NCBI GenBank assembly: GCA_902478875.1
Contig: CABSMZ010000025.1
Span: 1-15,174 of the forward strand
Reading direction: 5' to 3'
DNA: 15,174 nucleotides
From: an uncultured Collinsella sp.
Lineage (GTDB): Bacteria; Actinomycetota; Coriobacteriia; Coriobacteriales; Coriobacteriaceae
Shown: one piece after another, positions 1-7,009 of the stretch
How positions within the stretch are numbered: the stretch's first letter is position 1
Layout: every line of letters starts with the position of its first letter
Notes under the pieces: model-generated
The model's input: only the letters and a program-made list of their open reading frames with translations
The model's database searches: none
Told to the model about the DNA's origin: nothing
Position numbers and translations under genes: made by a program

Positions 1-816
1 GGCAAGGAGATCAAGATCTACAAGGAGGCCGACGCTAACAACCTGCCTTGGGGCGACCTTGACGTCGACGTCGTTCTCGAGTGCACCGGCTTCTACACCA
101 GCAAGGCTAAGGCTCAGGCCCACATCAACGCTGGCGCCAAGAAGGTCGTCATCTCCGCTCCGGCCGGCAGCGATCTGCCCACCATCGTGTACAACGTCAA
201 CCATGAGACGCTGACCGCTGAGGACAACATCATCTCCGCTGCTTCCTGCACCACCAACTGCCTCGCCCCGATGGCCAAGGGTCTGAACGACTTCGCTCCC
301 ATCGTGTCCGGCATCATGACCACCATCCACGCCTTCACCGGCGACCAGATGCCGCTCGACGGCCCGCAGCGCAAGGGCAACTTCCGTCGCTCCCGCGCCT
401 GCTCCGAGAACATCGTCCCGAACACCACGGGCGCTGCCAAGGCCATCGGCCTGGTTCTCCCCGAGCTCAACGGCAAGCTCATCGGTGCCGCCCAGCGCGT
501 CCCGACGCCGACCGGCTCGCTGACCAACCTCTACGCCGTCGTTGACAAGAAGGTCACCGTCGACGAGGTCAACGCTGCCATGAAGGCCTACGCCGAGACC
601 ATCCCCGAGACCTTCGCCTACAACGAGGACCAGATCGTCTCCCGCGACATCGTCGGCGAGACCCACGGCTCCATCTTCGACGCCACTCAGACCATGTGCT
701 CTGACCTCGGCAACGGCCAGACCCTCGTTCAGGTCACCTCTTGGTACGACAACGAGAACTCCTACACCTCTCAGATGGTCCGCACCATCAAGTACTTCGA
801 GAAGTTCGTTGCTTAA
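1..816 (+). CDS. gap: Glyceraldehyde-3-phosphate dehydrogenase, type I (5' end missing)
   Basis: Cytoplasmic NAD-dependent GAPDH, which converts glyceraldehyde 3-phosphate, NAD and phosphate to 1,3-bisphosphoglycerate. The reading frame is open from base 1 to the TAA at 814-816 and gives 271 visible residues; family members have about 335, so roughly the first 65-70 residues (start of the NAD-binding Rossmann fold) lie outside the window. Visible landmarks: the ECTGF segment near visible residue 24, the catalytic motif ASCTTNC with the active-site Cys at codon 247-249, the catalytic His in TTIHAFTGDQ (codon 328-330), PNTTGAAKA, RVPTPTGS, and the C-terminal SWYDNENSYT motif. The YNVNHETL segment before the active site resembles clostridial/lactobacillary-type GAPDHs. 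It is followed by a terminator and then pgk, the classic glycolytic order. The codons are strongly biased to C/G-ending forms, as expected for a very highly expressed gene. The identification is secure. Confidence 0.97.
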   Translation, partial: GKEIKIYKEADANNLPWGDLDVDVVLECTGFYTSKAKAQAHINAGAKKVVISAPAGSDLPTIVYNVNHETLTAEDNIISAASCTTNCLAPMAKGLNDFAPIVSGIMTTIHAFTGDQMPLDGPQRKGNFRRSRACSENIVPNTTGAAKAIGLVLPELNGKLIGAAQRVPTPTGSLTNLYAVVDKKVTVDEVNAAMKAYAETIPETFAYNEDQIVSRDIVGETHGSIFDATQTMCSDLGNGQTLVQVTSWYDNENSYTSQMVRTIKYFEKFVA

Positions 817-855
817 TTTAGCTTTTAGCGAATAGCTCGTTGAGCGTCTAAAGAA

Positions 856-901
856 GGGCGCGGCCTTATAGGGCTTACACCCTAGGGTCGCGCCCTTTTT
901 A
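856..901 (+). terminator. Intrinsic terminator after gap
   Basis: GGGCGCG (856-862) pairs with CGCGCCC (889-895). The stem is extended inward by GCC/GGT and by an inner TAGGG/CCCTA hairpin, and a run of T follows at 896-900. It lies 40 bases after the gap stop and should end most gap transcripts before pgk, so pgk either uses read-through or has a promoter in the short spacer that I could not identify. Confidence 0.88.
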
Positions 902-910
902 TAAGAAATC

Positions 911-933
911 GTCTGCCGTAATGGGAGGCAGAC
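911..933 (+). promoter_or_regulatory. Small hairpin in the pgk leader
   Basis: GTCTGCC (911-917) and GGCAGAC (927-933) form a perfect 7-bp stem with a 9-base loop. The stem ends 7 bases before the AAAGG ribosome-binding site (941-945) of pgk. It has no T-run, so it is not a terminator. It could protect the 5' end of the pgk mRNA, for example after processing. That role is inference; only the pairing is seen. Confidence 0.4.
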
Positions 934-956
934 ACGTACGAAAGGTAGAAGCAAAC

Positions 957-2147
957 ATGGCCTTTACCAAGAAGACCGTCCGCGACATCGATGTCGACGG
1001 AAAGCGCGTTCTCGTCCGCGTTGACTTTAACGTGCCTATCAAGGATGGCGTCGTTGGCGACACCACCCGTATCAAGGCTGCCCTGCCCACCATCAACTAC
1101 CTCGTTGAGCACAACGCTCGCGTCATCCTCATGAGCCACCTCGGCCGTCCCGAGGGCACCGGCTTCCAGCCCGAGCTGTCCCTCGAGCCCGTCGCCAAGA
1201 AGCTCGCTGAGCTCTCTGGTCTCGACGTTGCCTTTGTCGCCGACACCTACGGCGAGAAGGCTGCTGAGGCTGTCGCCGCCGTCGAGCCGGGCAAGGTCCT
1301 CGTTCTCGAGAACGTCCGTTTTGACAAGCGTGAGAAGAAGAACGATCCCGAGATCGCCAAGAAGCTCGCTTCCTATGGTGACGTCTTCGTTCTCGATGCC
1401 TTCGGCACCGCTCACCGCGCCCAGGGTTCCGTCGTGGGCCCCGCCGCTTACCTGCCTGCCGTCGCCGGCTTCTTGCTCGAGAAGGAGGTCGACACGCTGA
1501 CCGGCATCTTCGCCGAGCCCGAGCGCCCCTTCGTCGCCATCGTCGGCGGTTCCAAGGTTTCCTCCAAGATCGGCGTTCTCGATCACCTCATCGACTCCGC
1601 TGACACCCTGATCATCGGTGGCGGCATGGCCTACACCTTCTTCCTGGCTCAGGGCCTGTCCGTTGGTCAGTCCCTCAAGGAAGAGGACTGGGTCGAGCGC
1701 GCCGGCGAGATGCTCAAGAAGGCCGAGGAGAAGGGCGTCAAGATCCTGCTCCCCATCGACAACCGTGTTGCCGATCACTTTGGCGAGGACGCTGTCCCCG
1801 AGGTTGTTGCTTCCGACGCTATCCCCGACGATCGTGAGGGTATGGACATCGGTCCCAAGACCGAGGAGCTCTATGCCGAGGCTGTCAAGGGAGCCAAGAC
1901 CGTGTTCTGGAACGGCCCCATGGGCGTCTTCGAGTTTGACAACTTTGCTCACGGCACCCAGGCTATCGCCGAGGCTGTCGCCGAGGCTGACTGCACCTCG
2001 ATCATCGGCGGTGGTGACTCTGTCGCAGCTGTCAACAAGTTCAACCTGGCCGACAAGATGAGCTGGATCTCCACCGGTGGTGGCGCTTCCATGGAGCTCG
2101 TCGAGGGTAAGGCCCTGCCCGGAGTGGAGGCGCTTCTCGATGCCTAA
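957..2147 (+). CDS. pgk: Phosphoglycerate kinase
   Basis: Cytoplasmic glycolytic kinase that transfers phosphate from 1,3-bisphosphoglycerate to ADP, giving ATP and 3-phosphoglycerate. It has 396 residues, the usual bacterial length. Landmarks in order: KRVLVRVDFNVP (about residues 16-27), SHLGRPEG (substrate-binding N domain), the FGTAHRA loop, GGSKVSSKIGVL, the IIGGGMAYTF hinge region, WNGPMGVFEF, and the nucleotide-binding GGGDS...STGGGAS near the C terminus. I chose the ATG at 957 because AAAGG (941-945) lies 11 bases upstream and MAFTKKTVRDIDV aligns with normal Pgk N termini. The in-frame ATG at 921 lies inside the leader hairpin and would add 12 atypical residues. The end overlaps the tpiA start by 8 bases, so the two are probably translationally coupled. 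Confidence 0.98.
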   Translation: MAFTKKTVRDIDVDGKRVLVRVDFNVPIKDGVVGDTTRIKAALPTINYLVEHNARVILMSHLGRPEGTGFQPELSLEPVAKKLAELSGLDVAFVADTYGEKAAEAVAAVEPGKVLVLENVRFDKREKKNDPEIAKKLASYGDVFVLDAFGTAHRAQGSVVGPAAYLPAVAGFLLEKEVDTLTGIFAEPERPFVAIVGGSKVSSKIGVLDHLIDSADTLIIGGGMAYTFFLAQGLSVGQSLKEEDWVERAGEMLKKAEEKGVKILLPIDNRVADHFGEDAVPEVVASDAIPDDREGMDIGPKTEELYAEAVKGAKTVFWNGPMGVFEFDNFAHGTQAIAEAVAEADCTSIIGGGDSVAAVNKFNLADKMSWISTGGGASMELVEGKALPGVEALLDA

Positions 2148-2907
2148 TCGCACCCTTCTTATCGCTGGTAACTGGAAGATGAACAACGACGTCGCCGAGG
2201 CCGCCAAGCTCGCCGACGAGCTGGCTCAGGCTCTGCCCGAGGTTCCGGCTGGCGTCGAGGTGCTCGTCTGCCCTCCGACCATCGACATCACCACGGTTCA
2301 TGACCGCATTCAGGCTGCCCCCATCGCCCTCGGTGCACAGAACGTGTACTGGGAGGCCAAGGGTGCCTTCACCGGTGAGTCTTCTTGCGACATGCTCAAG
2401 TCCGCTGGCTGCACCTACTGCATTATCGGTCACTCCGAGCGTCGCGACTACTTCCACGAGACCGACGAGGACCAGAACAAGAAGGCTAAGGCTCTCGTTG
2501 CCGCCGGTCTTGTTCCCGTCTTCTGCTGCGGCGAGTCCCTTGAGGTCCGCGAGGCTGGCACCTATGTCGAGCACGTCGTGAACCAGGTCAAGGCTGGCCT
2601 TGCTGGTCTTGAGATCACCTGCCCCAAGCAGGTCGTCGTCGCCTACGAGCCCATCTGGGCCATCGGCACCGGCAAGACCGCTACCGCCGAGGACGCTCAG
2701 GAGGTCTGCGGCGCTATCCGTGAGACCCTCAAGGAGATGTTCGGCGAGGAGCTCGCTAACGGCATCCGCGTTCTCTATGGTGGCTCTGCCAAGCCCGGCA
2801 ACATCGCTGAGCTCGTCGCCAAGCCCGACGTTGACGGCGCCCTCGTGGGCGGCGCTTCGCTCAAGGCTGCCGACTTCGCCTCTATGGTCGTCAAGGCAGG
2901 CGAGTAG
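2140..2907 (+). CDS. tpiA: Triosephosphate isomerase
   Basis: Cytoplasmic TIM-barrel enzyme that interconverts dihydroxyacetone phosphate and glyceraldehyde 3-phosphate. It has 255 residues, normal for the family. Active-site residues are all present: Lys13 in AGNWKM, His98 in IIGHSERR, and Glu170 in VAYEPIWAIGTG, which runs into the phosphate-gripping loop 6. The YGGS and GALVGGASL phosphate-binding motifs follow near the C terminus. The ATG at 2140 fits: the protein opens MPNRTLLIAGNWKM as expected, and a purine-rich GGAGTGGAGG (2121-2130) inside pgk supplies the ribosome-binding site. The open frame extends upstream inside pgk, but that part is not homologous. It overlaps pgk by 8 bases and lies 5 bases from gpmI. 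Confidence 0.98.
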   Translation: MPNRTLLIAGNWKMNNDVAEAAKLADELAQALPEVPAGVEVLVCPPTIDITTVHDRIQAAPIALGAQNVYWEAKGAFTGESSCDMLKSAGCTYCIIGHSERRDYFHETDEDQNKKAKALVAAGLVPVFCCGESLEVREAGTYVEHVVNQVKAGLAGLEITCPKQVVVAYEPIWAIGTGKTATAEDAQEVCGAIRETLKEMFGEELANGIRVLYGGSAKPGNIAELVAKPDVDGALVGGASLKAADFASMVVKAGE

Positions 2908-2912
2908 GACAT

Positions 2913-4466
2913 ATGGCACAGCGTCATCTTCCTGCACTCCTGATCATCATGGACGGCTGTGGCCTGGCTCCGGCCGATGGCGAGAACGCCGTCGCCGCTG
3001 CCAAGACGCCCTTCCTTGATAGCCTGTACGAGAAATACCCCCACACCACGCTCGGCGCTTCGGGCGAGGACGTGGGCCTTCCCGATGGCCAGATGGGCAA
3101 CTCCGAGGTGGGTCACCTCAATATCGGTGCCGGCCGCATCGTCTTCCAGGAGCTTTCGCGCATCAACAATGCCATCAAGGACGGCTCCATCGCCAAGAAC
3201 GAGGTCTTCGTCAAGGCTATGGACGATGTCAAGGCCGAAGGCAAGACCCTTCACCTCATGGGCCTTATGAGCCCCGGCGGCGTTCATTCTCACATGAACC
3301 ATGTCGAGGCCCTGGTCAAGATGGCTGCCCAGCATGGCGTCAAGACCGTTCGCGTCCACGCCTTTATGGATGGCCGCGACGTTGACCCGCAGTCCGGTGC
3401 TGGCTACATGAGCGAGTTCTGCGCTTTCTTGGCCAAGATTTCCGAGGAGACCGGTTGCGACGCTCGCGTTGCCACCGTCTCGGGTCGTTATTGGGCCATG
3501 GACCGCGATAACCGTTGGGAGCGCATCCAGCGTGCCTACGATGTCATGGTCAACGCGTCCGATGCCGATACCGACCCCGTGGCCGGTATCAAGGCCTACT
3601 ACGAGAAGGATCCGCGCGGCGATGAGTTCGTCGAGCCCTTCGCTGCCCACAATGAGGGCATCCACGAGGGCGACGCGGCCATCTTCTTCAACTTCCGTCC
3701 CGACCGCGCTCGTCAGATGACCCGCGTGTTCACGGACAAGGAGTTCGACGGCTTTGAGCGCGAGCAGATCAAGCTGTCGCACTTTGTGACGATGACCGAG
3801 TACGATCCGACGTTTGACGTCGAGGTTGCCTTCCCCAAGACGTTCCCCGAGAACGTTCTGGCCGACGTTATCGCTGCCAATGGCCTGAAGCAGCTGCACA
3901 CCGCCGAGACCGAGAAGTACGCCCACGTGACGTTCTTCCTCAACGGCGGCATCGAGGAGCCCAAGGAGGGCGAGGAGCGCGTGCTCGTCGCTTCCCCCAA
4001 GGTCGCTACCTACGATCTGCAGCCCGAGATGAGCGCTCCCGAGGTTACCGAGAAGCTCGTCGCCGCAATCAACGAGGATCGCGCTGATTTCTACATCGTG
4101 AACTTCGCGAACTGCGACATGGTTGGTCACACCGGTGTCTTCGACGCCGCCGTTAAGGCCGTCGAGGCTGTTGACGATGCTCTGTCCAAGGTTGTCCCGG
4201 CGATTCTCGCTAAGGGCGGCTTTGCGCTGATTACCGCCGACCATGGCAACGCCGATCACATGTTTGACGTTGCTTCCGACGGTTCCAAGCATCCGTTTAC
4301 GGCTCACACCACCAACCGCGTGCCGTTCATCATCGTTGATGATAAGGCCAAGCTCACCGGTATCGAGGACGGCCGTCTTTCCGATATCGCTCCGACTATG
4401 CTCACCATGGCTGGTATTGAGCCTTCCGCCGAGATGACGGGTCGCGTGCTCGCCACCGAGGCCTAA
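2913..4466 (+). CDS. gpmI: 2,3-bisphosphoglycerate-independent phosphoglycerate mutase
   Basis: Cofactor-independent mutase of the alkaline phosphatase superfamily, which interconverts 3- and 2-phosphoglycerate through a phosphoserine intermediate using two divalent metals (usually Mn). It has 517 residues, the family's usual size. Seen: LIIMDGCGLAP with metal ligand Asp14; the nucleophile Ser64 in MGNSEVGHLNIGAGR; GGVHSH; HAFMDGRDVDP; RYWAMDRDNRWER; NFRPDRARQMTR; the metal site Asp402-x3-His406 in NCDMVGHTG; and Asp443-His444 with His449 in ADHGNADH. The usual LDGWG motif reads MDGCG here, a mild variation. It is the last gene of the pgk-tpiA-gpmI operon, 5 bases after tpiA, and is closed by a strong terminator. 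No enolase gene lies in the window. Confidence 0.97.
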   Translation: MAQRHLPALLIIMDGCGLAPADGENAVAAAKTPFLDSLYEKYPHTTLGASGEDVGLPDGQMGNSEVGHLNIGAGRIVFQELSRINNAIKDGSIAKNEVFVKAMDDVKAEGKTLHLMGLMSPGGVHSHMNHVEALVKMAAQHGVKTVRVHAFMDGRDVDPQSGAGYMSEFCAFLAKISEETGCDARVATVSGRYWAMDRDNRWERIQRAYDVMVNASDADTDPVAGIKAYYEKDPRGDEFVEPFAAHNEGIHEGDAAIFFNFRPDRARQMTRVFTDKEFDGFEREQIKLSHFVTMTEYDPTFDVEVAFPKTFPENVLADVIAANGLKQLHTAETEKYAHVTFFLNGGIEEPKEGEERVLVASPKVATYDLQPEMSAPEVTEKLVAAINEDRADFYIVNFANCDMVGHTGVFDAAVKAVEAVDDALSKVVPAILAKGGFALITADHGNADHMFDVASDGSKHPFTAHTTNRVPFIIVDDKAKLTGIEDGRLSDIAPTMLTMAGIEPSAEMTGRVLATEA

Positions 4467-4492
4467 TAGAAAACAAATACCGTTTTCTAGTA

Positions 4493-4526
4493 AGGGGGTT
4501 GTCCACAACCGGACGACCCCCTTTTT
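4493..4526 (+). terminator. Intrinsic terminator of the pgk-tpiA-gpmI operon
   Basis: GGGGGTTGTCC (4494-4504) pairs with GGACGACCCCC (4511-4521) across a six-base loop, with one T-G wobble. TTTTT follows at 4522-4526. It is a textbook rho-independent terminator 27 bases after the gpmI stop. Confidence 0.93.
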
Positions 4527-4585
4527 GGTATTTCTGCCATTTCTACCCCGTCCCTAAATGGCAGGTGGGGGAGTGCTGGGGGTTG

Positions 4586-4594
4586 TGGTACAGT
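4586..4594 (+). promoter_or_regulatory. Candidate extended -10 promoter of secG
   Basis: TGG followed by TACAGT (4589-4594) fits a TGn extended -10 element and lies 36 bases before the secG start, after the gpmI terminator. No convincing -35 hexamer is visible at the right spacing (the bases there are G-rich). A promoter is needed in this 100-base gap because a strong terminator precedes it, but its exact position is inference. Confidence 0.4.
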
Positions 4595-4630
4595 ACTGGA
4601 GTTTGAATTGTTCTATTAAGGAGCTTATCT

Positions 4631-4885
4631 ATGGGTCCGTTCCAGATTCTTCTGTTTGTCGTTTGGGCTATCTCTGCCGTGGCGCTGACGATTCTCGTCC
4701 TGATGCATTCCGGTAAGGGTACCGGCGTTTCGGATATGATCGCTAGCTCGCTGTATAACTCCAGCTCTGCCACGGGCGTCATGGAGCAGAACCTCGATCG
4801 CCTGACGGTAATTATGGCCGTCGTTTTTGCTGTGTGTGTCGTTCTGTGCATGTTCTTCTTCCCGCAGGGCATCGTCGGCTACTAA
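4631..4885 (+). CDS. secG: Preprotein translocase subunit SecG
   Basis: Small membrane subunit of the SecYEG channel that assists SecA-driven protein export. It has 84 residues, a typical SecG length. The layout is characteristic: a first membrane segment at about residues 4-25, a short cytoplasmic loop containing HSGKGTGVSD (the HxGKGxG type of loop conserved in SecG) and a Ser/Asn-rich stretch, then a second membrane segment at about residues 58-78. AAGGAG (4618-4623) lies 7 bases before the ATG. Placement next to gap-pgk-tpi genes recurs in Gram-positive bacteria. It appears monocistronic, between the gpmI terminator and its own. Confidence 0.93.
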   Translation: MGPFQILLFVVWAISAVALTILVLMHSGKGTGVSDMIASSLYNSSSATGVMEQNLDRLTVIMAVVFAVCVVLCMFFFPQGIVGY

Positions 4886-4907
4886 GCATCGGCGTATATA
4901 CGTTTGT

Positions 4908-4937
4908 AAAGGGTCCCGCATGTGCGGGGCCCTTTTT
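4908..4937 (+). terminator. Intrinsic terminator of secG
   Basis: GGGTCCCGCA (4911-4920) pairs with TGCGGGGCCC (4923-4932), with one T-G wobble, closing over a very short loop. It is preceded by AAA and followed by TTTTT (4933-4937). Confidence 0.93.
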
Positions 4938-4938
4938 G

Positions 4939-5175
4939 TTTACAGACTTGTAATAGAGTCAAAATATCCCCACATACTTCGCCTAACTAAAGAAATTCTC
5001 GACCGTTAACCGGAATTAGCGCCATATTGTGCATAAAATGCGCTACTGTATTGCGAAACGTTGGTCCGCACTGCATAACCAGCCATAACGGCGGACCGCG
5101 TTTGAATGGTTCGATCGGGCTGTCTCGACGTTGCCCGGCCGAATTCACTTTGTCCTATCTCATAAGGAGGATGGC
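4939..5175 (+). promoter_or_regulatory. Leader region of oppA with inverted repeat
   Basis: This 237-base gap has no gene that I can support. Its first half is AT-richer than the neighbourhood. Candidate promoter: TTGCGA (5051-5056), 17 bases, then CATAAC (5074-5079); TAAAAT at 5034-5039 is an alternative -10. A perfect 7-bp inverted repeat, GGTCCGC (5063-5069) and GCGGACC (5091-5097), starts inside the first promoter's spacer and ends past its -10, where an operator could lie. If transcribed, it would fold as a leader hairpin instead. The strong AAGGAGG (5164-5170) is the oppA ribosome-binding site. Promoter and operator are inference; the inverted repeat is directly visible. Confidence 0.35.
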
Positions 5176-6852
5176 ATGGCTGATTCTATGTTCCACCAGC
5201 CCGTTATGGGTCGTCGCGCCTTTGTTGGCGGCACCCTCGCTGCGAGCTCCATGGCTTTTCTTGCCGCATGCGGCAAGAAGGGCGGCGACGCTTCCGGTTC
5301 TGAGTCCGGTTCGACGCTGAACTTCTACATCAACAACCCGGTCTGCATCGACCCCTACAACGTCCAGGAGGATCAGGGCACTCAGGTCGAGTACCAGCTC
5401 TTCGACGCTCTGACGGAGTACGATAACGAGAAGGGCGAGATCGTTCCGCTGGCTTGCGAGTCCTTCGAGGCTAACGACGACGCCACCGAGTTCACCTTCA
5501 AGATCAAGAAGGCCAAGTTCCACAACGGTGACGACGTTACTTCCAAGTCCTTCAAGCTCGGCTGGGAGCGCCTGGTCAACACTAAGTCAGCCATCGCTAC
5601 CGAGTATGGTCCTTCCGAGGTCTCCTACCACCTTTCCATGGTCGAGGGCTATGACGATCTGCTTGCCGGTAATGCTACCGAGCTGTCCGGCGTTACCTGC
5701 CCGGATGACGAGACCCTCGTCGTCAAGCTGACTTCCGCCTACGCCGACTTCCCGTTCGTCGCCTCTCACCCGGCTCTGTCCCCGGTTCCCGAGTGCGCCG
5801 AGTCCGATGTCAAGAGCTTCTACCTTGCCCCGGTCGGTAACGGCCCGTTCATGATGGACGGCAAGTGGGAGGATGGTCAGGAGATCAACCTCAAGAAGTT
5901 TGACGATTACTATGGCGACAAGGCCAAGATCGACGCCATCCACTTCCAGGTCATCAAGGACGTGGAGACCGCTTACAAGGAGTTCCAGGCCGGCAACCTC
6001 GATGTCTGCGACGTTCCCGTTGCTCAGATCGACGCCGCCAAGAAGGACCGCGGCGAGTCCAAGGATGGCTACACCATGGGTGATGGCGAGCGCATGCTGC
6101 TCGGCTCCGAGCCTTCCACGTACTATCTGACGTGCAACACCACGGCCGAGCCGTTCAACAACGCTGACCTGCGCAGGGGTATCTCCCTGGCTATCAACCG
6201 TGAGGCCATCTGCAAGACCATCTTCAAGGGCACCCGTACCCCCGCTGACGGCATCGTTCCTCCGGGAATCGCCGGCTACAAGGAGGGCGCATGGGAGTTC
6301 TGCGCCTATGACGTCGACAAGGCTAACGAGTACCTCGACAAGGTCGCTCCCGCTGGCGCTAACGGCGATCGTGGCATCAATGTGACCCTGTCCTACAACC
6401 AGGACGGTGGCCACAAGGAGATCATGGAGTCCATCATCGGCGACCTCGCCAAGGTGGGCGTCACCGCCGTCTCCGATACTCCCGAGTGGTCTGCCCTGCT
6501 TGAGCAGTATCAGAACTTCAACTATCAGTTCGGCCGTCTGGGCTGGATCGCCGATTACCCGATCATGGACAACTTCCTGTACCCGCTGTTCCACTCCGAC
6601 TCCCTCGGTGGCGACAACCGCTCTGGTTACAACAACCCCGAGTTCGACGCCAAGGTCGATGAGGCCCGTGCCACGGTTGACGACGACGAGCGCATCGCCA
6701 AGATGCAGGAGGCTGACGCTATGGTCGCCGCTGACTGCCCGGTTATCCCGGTGATGTTCTACACGCACACCATCGTCGGCTCCGATCGCGTCAAGTACCT
6801 CTATGTCGATCCGCAGAAGCACGCCGATCTGGGTACCGCTGAGCTCGCCTAA
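5176..6852 (+). CDS. oppA: Peptide ABC transporter substrate-binding lipoprotein (SBP family 5)
   Basis: Extracytoplasmic receptor that captures oligopeptides and delivers them to the OppBC channel. It has 558 residues. The N terminus is a lipoprotein signal: GRRAFVGG, a hydrophobic core, then lipobox LAAC with Cys32 as the lipidated residue. The Arg13-Arg14 pair before F-V resembles a twin-arginine (Tat) signal, so export may be by Tat rather than Sec. The mature part has SBP_bac_5 features, including the DLRRGISLAINREAI segment near residues 332-346 followed by ADGIVPPGIAGY. I chose ATG 5176, 5 bases after AAGGAGG; the ATG at 5171 is out of frame. Codon bias is as strong as in the glycolytic genes, suggesting high expression relative to oppBCDF. 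A dipeptide-type DppA specificity cannot be excluded. Confidence 0.93.
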   Translation: MADSMFHQPVMGRRAFVGGTLAASSMAFLAACGKKGGDASGSESGSTLNFYINNPVCIDPYNVQEDQGTQVEYQLFDALTEYDNEKGEIVPLACESFEANDDATEFTFKIKKAKFHNGDDVTSKSFKLGWERLVNTKSAIATEYGPSEVSYHLSMVEGYDDLLAGNATELSGVTCPDDETLVVKLTSAYADFPFVASHPALSPVPECAESDVKSFYLAPVGNGPFMMDGKWEDGQEINLKKFDDYYGDKAKIDAIHFQVIKDVETAYKEFQAGNLDVCDVPVAQIDAAKKDRGESKDGYTMGDGERMLLGSEPSTYYLTCNTTAEPFNNADLRRGISLAINREAICKTIFKGTRTPADGIVPPGIAGYKEGAWEFCAYDVDKANEYLDKVAPAGANGDRGINVTLSYNQDGGHKEIMESIIGDLAKVGVTAVSDTPEWSALLEQYQNFNYQFGRLGWIADYPIMDNFLYPLFHSDSLGGDNRSGYNNPEFDAKVDEARATVDDDERIAKMQEADAMVAADCPVIPVMFYTHTIVGSDRVKYLYVDPQKHADLGTAELA

Positions 6853-6866
6853 GAGTTTTGCAGCTT

Positions 6867-6900
6867 CCATGAGGGTCAAGTATTTACGTAGACCTCATGG
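6867..6900 (+). repeat. Hairpin in the oppA-oppB spacer (no T-run)
   Basis: CCATGAGG (6867-6874) pairs with CCTCATGG (6893-6900), and TC/GA extends the stem past a bulged G. The loop is AT-rich and GAAACA follows, so it is not a classical terminator. Lying 14 bases after the oppA stop, it would suit a 3' stabiliser of the oppA mRNA against exonucleases. The role is inferred. Confidence 0.6.
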
Positions 6901-6950
6901 GAAACATACAGTTCTCCCTAACCTGGGGTAAACTGGCTGATGGTAATTTT

Positions 6951-6983
6951 GGGATGCCGGTCTGGCGATCGGCATCCCATTTA
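6951..6983 (+). terminator. Possible leaky terminator between oppA and oppB
   Basis: GGGATGCCG (6951-6959) and CGGCATCCC (6970-6978) form a perfect 9-bp stem with a 10-base loop. Only ATTT follows (6979-6982), a weak U-tract; TTTT precedes the left arm, so it would read equally poorly from either side. A partial terminator here would let oppA be made in excess over oppBCDF, a common arrangement for binding-protein operons. That effect is inference. Confidence 0.5.
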
Positions 6984-7009
6984 GGTTAATCCCTAGATAG
7001 GGGAGTGGT

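Noticed and set aside
882..2207. 441-codon open frame on the minus strand across pgk
   Set aside because: Shadow of pgk, and it reads through the gap terminator and the tpiA start; low-complexity composition without any recognisable domain.
2775..4508. 577-codon open frame on the minus strand across gpmI
   Set aside because: Strong codon bias in the + strand gene removes stop codons from the opposite strand. The translation is Leu/Gly/Val/Asp-rich with no motifs, while the + frame has full GpmI active-site motifs.
4543..4921. Minus-strand small genes overlapping secG
   Set aside because: Two overlapping shadow frames without motifs; the + strand frame is a clear two-helix SecG with its own ribosome-binding site and terminator.
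4939..5175. Riboswitch or T-box leader before oppA
   Set aside because: I found no recognisable T-box sequence, anti-terminator/terminator pair or known aptamer core, only a 7-bp inverted repeat.
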